Below, in pieces: positions 44,313 through 52,555 of a stretch of DNA of 64,000 nucleotides (positions are counted from its first letter, which is position 1; the number at the start of each line of letters is the position of its first letter). The DNA is from Burkholderia ambifaria. Lineage in GTDB: Bacteria > Pseudomonadota > Gammaproteobacteria > Burkholderiales > Burkholderiaceae. The position numbers were made by a program, and so were the translations under genes. Where the stretch lies: NCBI RefSeq assembly GCF_001443045.1, contig NZ_LKPJ01000017.1, positions 1 through 64,000 of the forward strand, read 5' to 3'. The notes under the pieces were generated by a model. The model had not been told where the DNA came from. It worked only from the letters and a program-made list of their open reading frames with translations, and made no database searches.

Positions 44313-45671
44313 TTACTGGGCCGCGGGGGCCGCTGCCTGCGACGCGCCGTGCTTGTGTCCGCCGCGGTGGCCGGCCGCACCCGATGCGCCGGACGCCGCC
44401 CCGGCGCCGTGCGCGCCCGACGCGCCTTTCGGCTTGTCGGCCGGGATCGAGATCTTCGCGCCTTCGCGCAGCCGGTCGGAGCCGTCGGTGACCACGCGCT
44501 CGCCGAGCGCGACCCCGCTGACGATGCTGGTGCGTTCGCCATCGACCGGGCCGATCGTGACCTTGCGCACCGTCACGGTGTTGTCGGGCTTCACGATGTA
44601 GACGAACTGGCCGATCGAGCCCGTCAGCACGGCGGCCGTCGGCACGATCGTCGCATTGCGCAGCACGTCGACGAGCAGGCGCGTGTTGACGAACTGATTC
44701 GGGAACAGCAGGCCTTCCTTGTTATCGAACGTCGCGCGCAGCTTGACCGTGCCGGTGCTCGTGTCGATCTGGTTGTCGAGCGTTTCGAGCGAACCCGTCT
44801 CGAGCGGCACCGTGTTGTTGCGGTTGTATGCGGTGACCGACAGCTTCTGGCCCGCGTTCACCTGCTTGACGATCTGCGGCAGGTTGTCTTCCGACGTCGT
44901 GAAGATCACGCTCATCGGCTGCAGCTGCGTGATCACGACGATCCCGTTGGTGTCGCCCGGCGTCACGTAGTTGCCGGGGTCGACCTGGCGCAGGCCGACG
45001 CGGCCCGACACCGGCGCCGTGATGCGCGCGTACGTGAGGTTCAGTTTCGCGGAATCGATCGCCGCCTGGTCGGTCTTCACCGTTCCTTCGTATTGCTTGA
45101 CGAGCGACGCCTGCGTGTCGACCGTCTGCGAGGCGATCGAGTCCTGCGACAGCAGCGTCTGATAGCGCTTCAGGTCGATGCGGGCCGTCGCGAGCAGCGC
45201 CTCGTCGCGCGCGTGCGTGCCTTCGGCGTTCTCGAGCGCCACCTGGTACGGGCGCGGGTCGATCTGCGCGAGCACGTCGCCCTTCTTGACGATCTGGCCT
45301 TCCTGGAATGCAACGGACTGCAGATAACCCGACAACTGCGTCTTGACCGTCACGCTCGCGAGCGGTGTCACAGTACCGAGCGCGGACAGCACGATCGGCA
45401 TCTCGCCTTGCGTCGCGGTCGCGACCGATACGGGCTGCGGAATGTTCGCCATGGCGGCGGGGCCGCCGCGGCCGCGATGCCCGCCGCCGCCGGCGCTCGC
45501 ACCGGAGGCGGCGCTGCCCGCTGCCGGCGTGCGGTTCCACGGGTGCCACCACAACAGGCCGCCGATGACGACGATCGCGAGCGTCCCGATCACCAGCGTG
45601 CGGCGCGAGCGGCGCGCGGCGGGCGAGGCGGGATCCTTCGAAGGGGGCGTGGGCTTTTGTTGATTGTCCAT
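44313..45671 (-). CDS. mdtA: RND efflux periplasmic adaptor, MdtA type
   Basis: This encodes a 452-residue membrane fusion protein. An N-terminal membrane anchor (about 25-43) is followed by a Gly-rich linker and the hairpin, lipoyl and barrel domains (VKTQLSGYLQSVAFQEGQIVKKGD, ITAPVSGRVGLRQVDPGNYV). The C-terminal 35 residues are Ala/Gly/His-rich (HRGGHKHG) and unlike E. coli MdtA. It links the MdtBC pump to an outer-membrane channel, and no channel gene is adjacent. It leads the operon. An IclR-type gene lies 245 bp upstream on the same strand. Confidence 0.92.
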   Translation of the reverse strand: MDNQQKPTPPSKDPASPAARRSRRTLVIGTLAIVVIGGLLWWHPWNRTPAAGSAASGASAGGGGHRGRGGPAAMANIPQPVSVATATQGEMPIVLSALGTVTPLASVTVKTQLSGYLQSVAFQEGQIVKKGDVLAQIDPRPYQVALENAEGTHARDEALLATARIDLKRYQTLLSQDSIASQTVDTQASLVKQYEGTVKTDQAAIDSAKLNLTYARITAPVSGRVGLRQVDPGNYVTPGDTNGIVVITQLQPMSVIFTTSEDNLPQIVKQVNAGQKLSVTAYNRNNTVPLETGSLETLDNQIDTSTGTVKLRATFDNKEGLLFPNQFVNTRLLVDVLRNATIVPTAAVLTGSIGQFVYIVKPDNTVTVRKVTIGPVDGERTSIVSGVALGERVVTDGSDRLREGAKISIPADKPKGASGAHGAGAASGASGAAGHRGGHKHGASQAAAPAAQ

Positions 45672-45916
45672 CGTGTTCTGTCAGGAAGACGGCGCGGCGT
45701 GCCGGGAAACGGGCGGGGAGCGGCGCGTGGGCATACGGTGCCGGGAGGGCCGGCTCGGTCCGGCTCTCCCGGTCCGCGCGGGAAAAGAGCGGTGCGCACC
45801 GCGAATGCGGTGCGACGATGGGCATGATGCTACGTCCCGTCCCCGTTAGAGTCCAGTGCGCTATCTTTCAACGGGTTACGGTCGTTACAGAACGCGACAG
45901 GACGATGACGGATCGA

Positions 45917-46741
45917 TTACACGGCGCTGCGCCGGGCCGGCGCTCCGCCGATCTCGCGGGTGATTTTCGCGATGCACTCGTGCAGCGCGGGCACCACGTG
46001 TTCCTGCAGCCACTCGGGCGGGCACTGGCTCGATGCGCCGCCGCAATTCACCGAGTAGCGCTGGCCCGACGGACCGACGAAGCCGGCCGCGACCGCGTTC
46101 AGTCCTTCGCGCCATTCGCCGATCGCGATCGCATGGCCTGCGCGCACCGCGTCTTCGAGGGCGGGGGTCAGGCGCGCCGAGACGTGCGGCCAGTCGTCGC
46201 CGGCCGTCGCGCGCAGCGCGTCGAGCAGCGTGCGGCGCTCGTCGTCCTCCAGCGCCGCGAGATACGCGCGGCCGACTGCGGTGCGCGCGATGTCCATCCG
46301 CGAGCCGATCTCGAGGCGCGTGACAAGCACGGCCGAGCGCGGCCGGATCACGTCGATCGCGACCATGTCGAGCCGGTCGCGCACTGCGAGGTGCACCGAC
46401 AGCGACGTGCGCTCGGCGAGCTCGATCATGAACGGCCGCGAGCGCGCGCGGATGTCGAAGTTGCGCAGGAAGCCGTGGCTCAGCTCCAGCACCGACGCGG
46501 TCAGCACGAAGCGCTCGCTGTCGGGCAGCTGGAACAGGAAGCCGGCGCTGACGAGCGTCGCCGTGATGCGCGACACCGTCGGCTTCGGGATGCCCGTTAA
46601 TTCGGTCAGCTCGCGGTTGCTGACCGGGGCGTCGGCGGCCGCGATGCGGCGCAGCACGGCGAGGCCGCGCGCGAGCGCGGTGATCTCGTCCGGCGACGAT
46701 TCGCGGTCTCGGGGCGCGGGAGGCGTTACAGATGTCGACAC
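45917..46741 (-). CDS. IclR-family transcriptional regulator
   Basis: This encodes a 274-residue regulator. Residues 20-80 form the winged helix-turn-helix (ALARGLAVLRRIAAADAPVSN, LTGIPKPTVSRITATLVSAGF). Residues 95-260 form the GAF-like IclR effector domain (IGSRMDIARTAVGRAYLAAL and a C-terminal CPPEWL region). The family controls aromatic and carbon-source catabolism or efflux. The ligand cannot be read from sequence. It lies upstream of mdtABC on the same strand and might regulate it, but it could equally serve distant genes. Confidence 0.87.
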   Translation of the reverse strand: MSTSVTPPAPRDRESSPDEITALARGLAVLRRIAAADAPVSNRELTELTGIPKPTVSRITATLVSAGFLFQLPDSERFVLTASVLELSHGFLRNFDIRARSRPFMIELAERTSLSVHLAVRDRLDMVAIDVIRPRSAVLVTRLEIGSRMDIARTAVGRAYLAALEDDERRTLLDALRATAGDDWPHVSARLTPALEDAVRAGHAIAIGEWREGLNAVAAGFVGPSGQRYSVNCGGASSQCPPEWLQEHVVPALHECIAKITREIGGAPARRSAV

Positions 46742-47022
46742 GAGGGGTTCTCTCTATTTCCGAAACTCGATTTCAATTTTGTTGGTATTGTAGGATGATT
46801 GTCAAAAGATGCATGTTCCATGGGTGAATCGTTCATTGGATGAGATTTTACGGGTTCACCCTTGGTTTATTAGGAAAGCGCTCAAAGGAGCCTTGCCGGA
46901 AAGTGCAGAAACCGGTGCAAATACCGCTTGACTTGTCGGGCGGAAACAGAAAGAATGTCTCACGTTTTCGAAACATCGTTTCAGGAGTTTAACCGGCAAC
47001 GGTGTTTCGCGCAGTCTCTCAG

Positions 47023-47059
47023 GTTCTAGCACGGCCCTCGGAATGGCTAGAACTTTTTT
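47023..47059 (+). terminator. First of two tandem terminators
   Basis: GTTCTAGC pairs with GCTAGAAC (47023-47030, 47046-47053), with a 15-nt loop and six T residues after it. Confidence 0.65.
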
Positions 47060-47060
47060 A

Positions 47061-47089
47061 GCGCCACGGTCTCCGTGGCGCTTTTTTTT
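47061..47089 (+). terminator. Second of two tandem terminators
   Basis: GCGCCACGG pairs with CCGTGGCGC (47061-47069, 47073-47081), with a 3-nt loop and eight T residues. It is a textbook intrinsic terminator starting two bases after the first. Confidence 0.85.
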
Positions 47090-47202
47090 GCCCGTCCGCC
47101 GGACGCGTCAGGCCCGTATTATCCCCCCGATCGCTGAAAACACCCGTTCGACCGGGTTCGCGCATGCCTGTGTGCTCACGTATCGTGACGTGACGCGCGC
47201 GC

Positions 47203-47236
47203 AAAAAAAGCGCGACGCCCGCAACGGGCATCGCGC
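47203..47236 (-). terminator. Terminator after the PhoX-like gene
   Basis: On the minus strand, GCGCGATGCCCG pairs with CGGGCGTCGCGC (one G-U pair) around a 3-4 nt loop, followed by seven T residues. It lies about 80 bp beyond the phosphatase stop codon. Confidence 0.8.
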
Positions 47237-47315
47237 ATGAAACGGCGTGGAGCGCCGACGAATGAAGCGTGATGAAGGGACGGACACCCGGCCAGGGGCG
47301 CCCGGCCAGGGACGT

Positions 47316-49274
47316 TCAGGCCTTCGCGAGCTTGATGCTGGTCGCCTCCGCCGTGAGGTAGCCGACGCTTGCGCCGAAGCGGTCCTTGTAGTTCGCGCGC
47401 ACGAGCGGATCGAGCGTCGCCTTGACCTTGTCGTGCAGCGGCGACTCCCAGTCGCCTACGTGCTGGAAGTTGCTCATGATGTAGGTCCAGCCGTTAATCT
47501 CGTCGACCGCGTGCAGGCCCGTCGATTCGGCGCCGGCCGGGCACGACAGCACGCGCGCGAGCGACTTCGTGTCGACGTTGTACGCCCACAGGAAGTTGTT
47601 GACGTGCATGCCCGAGTCTTCGCCGATGAAGAGCGTGCGCAGCTTCTCGGAGAACTTCAGGTTGTCGGGGTTCGCGATCTTGTCCGGGTTCGCGAGGTTG
47701 CCGAGCGTGTCGGCCGCGGCGAGGTCCTCGCCGACGAGCGCGGCCGGCGCGCCCATGTCGACCGGCACCCATTCGCTGTCGATTGCGCCGCCCGACGTGT
47801 CGCGCTGGCCGGCCTTCAGGTTCAGCGCGTAAACGGCGCCTGCCGTGATCTTCTTGTCCACCGCGACGTCGCGCGATACCGCATTGCCGCTGACCATCGA
47901 CGTCTCGATCCGCGACATCGCCGTGTAGACGATCTTGTCCTTCGCGTTGACCGTCGTGCCTTCGAGCTTCGTGAACGCCATGCTGCCGCCGATCAGCGCC
48001 GCGTAACGGTGCGTCTCGAGGAACGCGGCCGCCTTCTCCATCCCGGGCTTCACGCGCATCCAGTTGAACTTGCCGCCGAAGTGGATCTTCGTGTAGCTCG
48101 CGTCGTTCGGGTCGGTCGTCGTCAGGTCCATGATGTCCGACGCCTTCAGCGTGTTCGCGAGCGTCTCGATCTCGCTGCTCGTCGCGTGGCCGATTTTGAT
48201 CCACGTGAGCGTTGCGCTGCCCGCGCCGGCGGACGACGTCTGCGTCCACTTCGCGACGTACAGCGTGCCGGCCGACAGGTCGGCCGCCTTGTCGGCGACG
48301 AACATGAACAGGCCGCCGTTGGTGGCATCGTCACCCATCATCACGGTGCGCTGGTCCGGCATCACCTGGATCAGCTCGTGCGAGATGCGGCCGAGGCAGT
48401 AGTGCTTCCTCACCGTGCCGGTGCCGTCCGAGTTCACCGTGATCTCGGGCAGGTGGCCGTAGTGGTAGGGGTTCGCCTTCGTCTCGTCGCCGAACGTGTT
48501 CTTGCTGAACGCCTTGAACTGCGCGTCGGTCGCGGCCTTCGTCGCGTCCGGCTCGTATTCCTCGCTCGACAGGTGCGTGCCCCACGGCGACAGGCTCGCG
48601 CCGCACGTGATCCACAGGCCGTGCGCCTTCGACGTGTCGACGTTGTGGTACTTGACGACCTTCAGCGCGCCGTTGGACGGATCCTGGTCGAGCGTGATCA
48701 CCGCGATCGGCGACGGCAGCTGGCCGTACTGCGATGCGCTCGCCTGGTCGCGCGTCGTGTATTCGAACTGCACGACCGCGAAGACCGTGTTGCCCTTCAC
48801 GCCGGCGACGTTCGTGTTCTTCAGCGTCAGCAGCGAGCTGCCGTCCGGGCAGTCCGAATAGAACTGGCGCTCCTTGCCGGCCACCGAGCGGTCGATGATC
48901 GGCTGGTTGTTGATGTCGTAGTAGCCGCCCGCGAGCGTCGTGCCGCCCTTGCCGTCCGGCACCATGTCGCCCGTCACGAAGAACGGCCGGTACGCGAGCT
49001 TGAAGTTGCGCGACGAGCCGTCCGAGAACGACACCGCGAGCGTCGAGCCGACCGTCGTGGTGGCCATCGCGGCCGCGTTGTCGAGCGTGGGCGCGGCCAT
49101 TGCCGAGAACGCCGCCGACGTGTACGCGGCGGCGGCCGGCGTTGCCGCCGGACTGTCGTCGCCGCCGCAGCCCGTCAGCAGGGCCGGCAGCGCGAGGCCG
49201 GAGAGGGGCAGCATGGGCGCGCCGGCGAGGATCTTCAGGGCCTGACGACGGGAAGCATTGGGCAACGCGGGCAT
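47316..49274 (-). CDS. phoX: PhoX-family alkaline phosphatase
   Basis: This encodes a 652-residue protein of the PhoX/DUF839 family, calcium- and iron-dependent alkaline phosphatases that release phosphate from organic esters outside the cytoplasm. The N-terminus SRRQALKIL (8-16) is a Tat signal and LLTGC (C36) a lipobox, so it may be an exported lipoprotein. Family blocks are GLWITCGASLSPWGTHLSSEEYEPD, HELIQVMPDQRTVMMGDD and the late FIGEDSGMHVNNFLWAYNVD. The start at 49274 opens the signal; an upstream in-frame start would place it after a non-signal extension. I could not see a clear PhoB box upstream. Confidence 0.85.
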   Translation of the reverse strand: MPALPNASRRQALKILAGAPMLPLSGLALPALLTGCGGDDSPAATPAAAAYTSAAFSAMAAPTLDNAAAMATTTVGSTLAVSFSDGSSRNFKLAYRPFFVTGDMVPDGKGGTTLAGGYYDINNQPIIDRSVAGKERQFYSDCPDGSSLLTLKNTNVAGVKGNTVFAVVQFEYTTRDQASASQYGQLPSPIAVITLDQDPSNGALKVVKYHNVDTSKAHGLWITCGASLSPWGTHLSSEEYEPDATKAATDAQFKAFSKNTFGDETKANPYHYGHLPEITVNSDGTGTVRKHYCLGRISHELIQVMPDQRTVMMGDDATNGGLFMFVADKAADLSAGTLYVAKWTQTSSAGAGSATLTWIKIGHATSSEIETLANTLKASDIMDLTTTDPNDASYTKIHFGGKFNWMRVKPGMEKAAAFLETHRYAALIGGSMAFTKLEGTTVNAKDKIVYTAMSRIETSMVSGNAVSRDVAVDKKITAGAVYALNLKAGQRDTSGGAIDSEWVPVDMGAPAALVGEDLAAADTLGNLANPDKIANPDNLKFSEKLRTLFIGEDSGMHVNNFLWAYNVDTKSLARVLSCPAGAESTGLHAVDEINGWTYIMSNFQHVGDWESPLHDKVKATLDPLVRANYKDRFGASVGYLTAEATSIKLAKA

Positions 49275-49466
49275 GTGGAGTCCAGTTTCGAATGTTGGAA
49301 GAATGGCCTTCGCGAGGCAGGCAATCGGCAAGCAATGCGAAGGCGAGTTGAAAACTGGACCGAAGTGTAGGGATGCTCGATGAAAGTTTTTTGAATTGAA
49401 AACGTAATGATGCGTCGGGCGTCCGTCAGGCGGGCTGCCGGACGCCGGTCGGACGCGTGACGGGGT

Positions 49467-50660
49467 TCAGTCGCGCTCGGGCGTGGCCGAGATGCGATGG
49501 ATCGACAGGTCGGCGCCGTCGAATTCGGCTTCGCGATCGAGGCGCAGGCCGACGGTCGCCTTCAGCGCGCCGTACACGAGCGCGCCGCCCGCGGTGGCGA
49601 TCGCGATGCCGCCGAGCGTGCCGATGAGCTGCGACACGAACGATACGCCGCCGAGACCGCCGAACGCGGGCTGTCCGAACACGCCGGCCGCGATGCCGCC
49701 GAGCGCGCCGCACATCCCGTGCAGCGGCCACACGCCGAGCACGTCGTCGATGCGCCACTTGTTCTGCACGCAGGTGAACATCGCGACGAACACGGCGCCG
49801 GCTGCGGCGCCCGTGACGAGCGCGCCGATCGGGTGCATCACGTCGGAGCCCGCGCAGACCGCGACGAGGCCCGCGAGCGGGCCGTTGTACGTGAAACCCG
49901 GGTCGTTGCGCCCGGCCATCCATGCGGCGAGCGTGCCGCCGACCATCGCCATCAGCGAGTTCACCGCAACGAGGCCGCTGATCTTGTCGAGCGTCTGCGC
50001 GCTCATCACGTTGAAGCCGAACCAGCCGACCGCGAGTACCCACGCGCCCAGCGCGAGGAACGGAATGTTCGACGGCGGATGCGCGGCGATTCGGCCGTCC
50101 TTCGCATAGCGGCCGTGGCGTGCGCCGAGCAGCAGCACGGCCGGCAGCGCGACCCAGCCGCCGAACGCGTGCACGACGACCGAGCCCGCGAAATCGTGGA
50201 ACGGCGCGCCGAACGCATGCGTGAGCCAGTCCTGCACGCCGAAGCGGTCGTTCCATGCGATCCCTTCGAAGAACGGATAGATGAAGCCGACGATGATCAG
50301 CGTTGCGACGAGCTGCGGATTGAATTTCGCGCGTTCCGCGATGCCGCCGGACACGATCGCGGGGATGGCCGCCGCGAACGTCAGCAGGAAGAAGAAGCGC
50401 ACGAGCGCGTAGCCGTTGTGCTGCGACAGCGTGCCGATGTCGTCGAAGAACTCGACGCCGTACGCGATCGTGTAGCCGATGAAGAAGTACGCGAGCGTCG
50501 ACACCGAGAAGTCGACCAGGATCTTCACGAGTGCGTTGACCTGGTTCTTCTTGCGGACCGTGCCGAGCTCGAGGAATGCAAAGCCCGCGTGCATCGCGAG
50601 CACCATGACGGCGCCGATCAACAGGAACAGTGTGTCGACGCCGGATTTCAGACCATCCAT
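49467..50660 (-). CDS. amtB: Ammonium transporter Amt
   Basis: This encodes a 397-residue Amt/MEP/Rh channel with eleven membrane segments that conducts ammonium/ammonia into the cell. The twin pore histidines are visible in GSVVVHAFGGWVALP and VWPLHGMCGALGG. The aspartate of the periplasmic recruitment site lies in the GIAWNDRFG region. There is no glnK gene beside it, unlike the usual glnK-amtB pair. The ATG at 50660 has an AAGGAAG ribosome binding site. Confidence 0.92.
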   Translation of the reverse strand: MDGLKSGVDTLFLLIGAVMVLAMHAGFAFLELGTVRKKNQVNALVKILVDFSVSTLAYFFIGYTIAYGVEFFDDIGTLSQHNGYALVRFFFLLTFAAAIPAIVSGGIAERAKFNPQLVATLIIVGFIYPFFEGIAWNDRFGVQDWLTHAFGAPFHDFAGSVVVHAFGGWVALPAVLLLGARHGRYAKDGRIAAHPPSNIPFLALGAWVLAVGWFGFNVMSAQTLDKISGLVAVNSLMAMVGGTLAAWMAGRNDPGFTYNGPLAGLVAVCAGSDVMHPIGALVTGAAAGAVFVAMFTCVQNKWRIDDVLGVWPLHGMCGALGGIAAGVFGQPAFGGLGGVSFVSQLIGTLGGIAIATAGGALVYGALKATVGLRLDREAEFDGADLSIHRISATPERD

Positions 50661-50913
50661 GCCGGAGCTTCCTTGCGCAAAAAACGGGCAAGGAACGCAA
50701 GTATCGAGCCAACTTGGTGAACGACTGCGTGCAATTGGTGCGGAAGGCCGAGCGGTGCGGCATTCCGGTGAAGCATGCACGGTAGCGGGGCAGCACGTGT
50801 GCGGTCGGGATGCCGCGGCAAGTGCACGTGCGTGGTGCGAAACGTGCGTAACTGGTGCGTATGCCGTTCGGCGCGGTGCGGCGTGGTGCGCCGCGATGCA
50901 CCGGTCTGGCGCG

Positions 50914-51249
50914 TCAGCGGCGCGCGAACAGCGTGCGCGGCCGTCGCAGCCGCAGCGCGCAGGCGGACCAGTACGCGGCGACGGTCGAAATCCCGAGTGC
51001 GGCGAGTGCGAGTGCGGCGAAGCCCGCGTGCGACTGTCCTTCGCCGTCGGGGCCGAGGATGCCTTGCGCGACGATCAGCGCGGCCGTCCAGAAGCCGATG
51101 ACCGCTTGAGCAAGCAGGCGCGCGCACGCCACGCGGCGCGGGCGCCCGGCGGCGCGCAGGCGCGTCGCGGACGGTGAGCGAAGACACAGAAACAGGGTGG
51201 CGGCGAGCACGGCGGCCAGCGCGATGAACCAGTCGATGAGGAAAGCCAT
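50914..51249 (-). CDS. Small hypothetical membrane protein
   Basis: This encodes a 111-residue protein with three hydrophobic stretches, at about 3-24, 47-66 and 76-94, separated by arginine-rich loops (RSPSATRLRAAGRPRR, LRLRRPRTLFARR). The pattern fits a small inner-membrane protein with positive loops inside. I do not recognise a family. The start ATG at 51249 precedes the first helix. It lies 253 bp upstream of amtB on the same strand, so it may be a separate unit. Confidence 0.6.
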   Translation of the reverse strand: MAFLIDWFIALAAVLAATLFLCLRSPSATRLRAAGRPRRVACARLLAQAVIGFWTAALIVAQGILGPDGEGQSHAGFAALALAALGISTVAAYWSACALRLRRPRTLFARR

Positions 51250-51442
51250 GAAGAAACGGAAAGCGGACGGAGCGAATGAAAGCCTGCCCACTTTAGTGTC
51301 GGCGCGCCTGCGATTGAATCAGACGAATCCGAAATTGAAAGGCATTTTTAATCGGGAGTGGTCATTGGCTCTGTTCCACAGGCGGTATCATCGACACCGG
51401 TCCAACCATTCAGGCCGTGCGGCGCACGGCCGGAGATTGCTG

Positions 51443-51871
51443 ATGAAGATGAAGACTTCGCGGGCGCGTCGCGTGCCCGGGTTCGTGCTGGCGGCCGCGG
51501 CCGTCGGCGCGGCGCTGTTGCTCGCAGGCTGCGAGAAGTCCGGCACGCCGGCCACGCAACCCGATACGGCCGCGAGCGCGGCCGCCGATGCCGCGAACAA
51601 CGCGGCCAAGGCGCTCGACCAGGTGGCGAGCACGGTCAACCAGCAGCTCAATGCCGCAAAGGCCGGTATCGCGTCGGCCGCATCGGCCGTGCCGGCGCTG
51701 TCCGCGAGCGGCCTCGCGTCCGCCGCGCAGGCACAGTTCGATGCGGCCGCTTCCGCGGTCGTCGCGCACGCGGCGTCCGAAGCGGGCGCGAGGATGGCGG
51801 AGGCCGGCAAGAAGCTGCAGCAGTGGAGCCAGCAGAATGCGTCCGGCGCGAAGCCGGCCAGCGGCGAGTAA
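51443..51871 (+). CDS. Ala-rich hypothetical lipoprotein
   Basis: This encodes a 142-residue protein. The signal peptide ends LLAGC, giving lipidated C30. The mature part is almost all Ala, Ser, Gln and Lys and is predicted helical (ANNAAKALDQVASTVNQQLNAAKAGIASAA), like small alanine-zipper or Lpp-type outer-membrane lipoproteins. No enzymatic motif is present. A GGAG site precedes the ATG at 51443; a second in-frame ATG at 51449 is possible. The Rrf2 regulator follows after 93 bp. Confidence 0.7.
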   Translation: MKMKTSRARRVPGFVLAAAAVGAALLLAGCEKSGTPATQPDTAASAAADAANNAAKALDQVASTVNQQLNAAKAGIASAASAVPALSASGLASAAQAQFDAAASAVVAHAASEAGARMAEAGKKLQQWSQQNASGAKPASGE

Positions 51872-51897
51872 CCTGGGCCATTGCGCAATCCGTAAAA

Positions 51898-51916
51898 TGT
51901 AATTATAGTGGTTACA
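51898..51916. promoter_or_regulatory. Operator-like palindrome upstream of the rrf2 gene
   Basis: TGTAATTATAGTGGTTACA has half-sites TGTAA and TTACA. The same arrangement, TGTAAT-N7-GTTAC, occurs at 52518-52536 before the next gene. It is a likely binding site of the Rrf2 regulator for autocontrol. Confidence 0.6.
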
Positions 51917-51964
51917 TATTGTCGCCGGCTGCCGTTCGGGCCGGCGTCGTCGAGTGAGTGAGGA

Positions 51965-52420
51965 ATGAATACCAGCAGCCGGTTCGCGTTTGCCGTTCAT
52001 GTGCTTGCGTTGCTGTCGATGCAGGAGGGCGCGCCGCTGTCGTCCGACATCATCGCGGGCAGCGTGAACACGAATCCGGCGCTGATTCGCCGTCTGCTGT
52101 CGATGCTGGCAGCCGCAGGGCTGACCACGTCGCAGCTCGGCGCGGGCGGCGGTGCGCTGCTGGCGCGCGAGCCTGATGAAATTACGCTGCTCGACGTGTA
52201 TCGCGCGGTCGACGATGCACAGCTCTTCGCACTGCACCGCGAGGCGCCGAATCCGGCGTGTCTCGTCGGGCGGCACATCCAGAGCGTGCTGATCGACTAT
52301 ATCGGCGACGCGCAACGCGCAATGGAAGCATCGCTGGCCACGCGCACGCTGGCGGACGTCACGGCAGACGTGCTCGAATCGGAGCACCGCAGCCGGCCTG
52401 CGGGAAGCGCCGGCGGGTGA
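51965..52420 (+). CDS. Rrf2-family transcriptional regulator (YwnA-like)
   Basis: This encodes a 151-residue winged-helix regulator with the Rrf2 DNA-binding half at residues 3-65 (SRFAFAVHVLALLS, IAGSVNTNPALIRRLLSMLAAAGL) and a beta-wing at QLGAGGGALLAREPDEITL. Only one cysteine (C98) lies in the C-terminal half, so it lacks the three-cysteine iron-sulphur site of NsrR/IscR and resembles the YwnA group. It is probably the repressor of the NAD(P)-binding protein gene downstream, since both share an operator. An intrinsic terminator follows. Confidence 0.86.
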   Translation: MNTSSRFAFAVHVLALLSMQEGAPLSSDIIAGSVNTNPALIRRLLSMLAAAGLTTSQLGAGGGALLAREPDEITLLDVYRAVDDAQLFALHREAPNPACLVGRHIQSVLIDYIGDAQRAMEASLATRTLADVTADVLESEHRSRPAGSAGG

Positions 52421-52483
52421 GCGCAGGCAACGGGTGACGCAGGGCAGGAGGCCGGGCGGCGCGTACGCGCGGCGACCGGTACG

Positions 52484-52507
52484 ACGGAGTTTCGCTCCGT
52501 TTTTTTT
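52484..52507 (+). terminator. Terminator after the rrf2 gene
   Basis: ACGGAG pairs with CTCCGT around a 5-nt loop (52484-52500), followed by seven T residues. It separates the regulator from the NAD(P)-binding gene, which therefore has its own promoter. Confidence 0.8.
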
Positions 52508-52517
52508 CGGTCTTATG

Positions 52518-52536
52518 TGTAATCAATGCAGTTACT
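52518..52536. promoter_or_regulatory. Second copy of the Rrf2 operator-like palindrome
   Basis: TGTAATCAATGCAGTTACT matches the TGTAAT-N7-GTTAC pattern found at 51898-51916. It ends 19 bp before the ATG at 52556, overlapping the place for promoter or 5' leader. Confidence 0.6.
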
Positions 52537-52555
52537 TTTTTTATGGAGAATCGTC

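Larger units (their letters stand above)
46955..47089 (+). ncRNA. Candidate small RNA or micro-ORF transcript
   Basis: This plus-strand stretch begins after a promoter-like TTGACT / AAGAAT pair and ends in two intrinsic terminators. It includes an open frame of 24 codons from the ATG at 46955 to a TAG at 47027-47029, whose stop lies inside the stem of the first terminator. That overlap resembles leader peptides that govern termination, but the frame may be chance. No gene follows on the plus strand for several kilobases, so a free small RNA is the simpler reading. Confidence 0.4.
46742..47315. other. Gap with a candidate small transcript
   Basis: This 574-bp region between two minus-strand genes contains the IclR promoter region. 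It also holds a plus-strand promoter-like pair (TTGACT near 46929 and AAGAAT near 46951), a 24-residue open frame (46955-47029), two consecutive plus-strand terminators (47023-47059 and 47061-47089) and the PhoX terminator (47203-47236). Confidence 0.5.

Noticed and set aside
38058..45827. Very long plus-strand open frame opposite mdtABC
   Set aside because: It is an antisense shadow of three well-supported RND genes. Its product is Arg/Asp/His-rich without family features and arises from GC-rich third positions.
49361..49430. PhoB box upstream of phoX
   Set aside because: CTTTCAT-like pieces are present but not with the 11-bp direct-repeat spacing of a Pho box.
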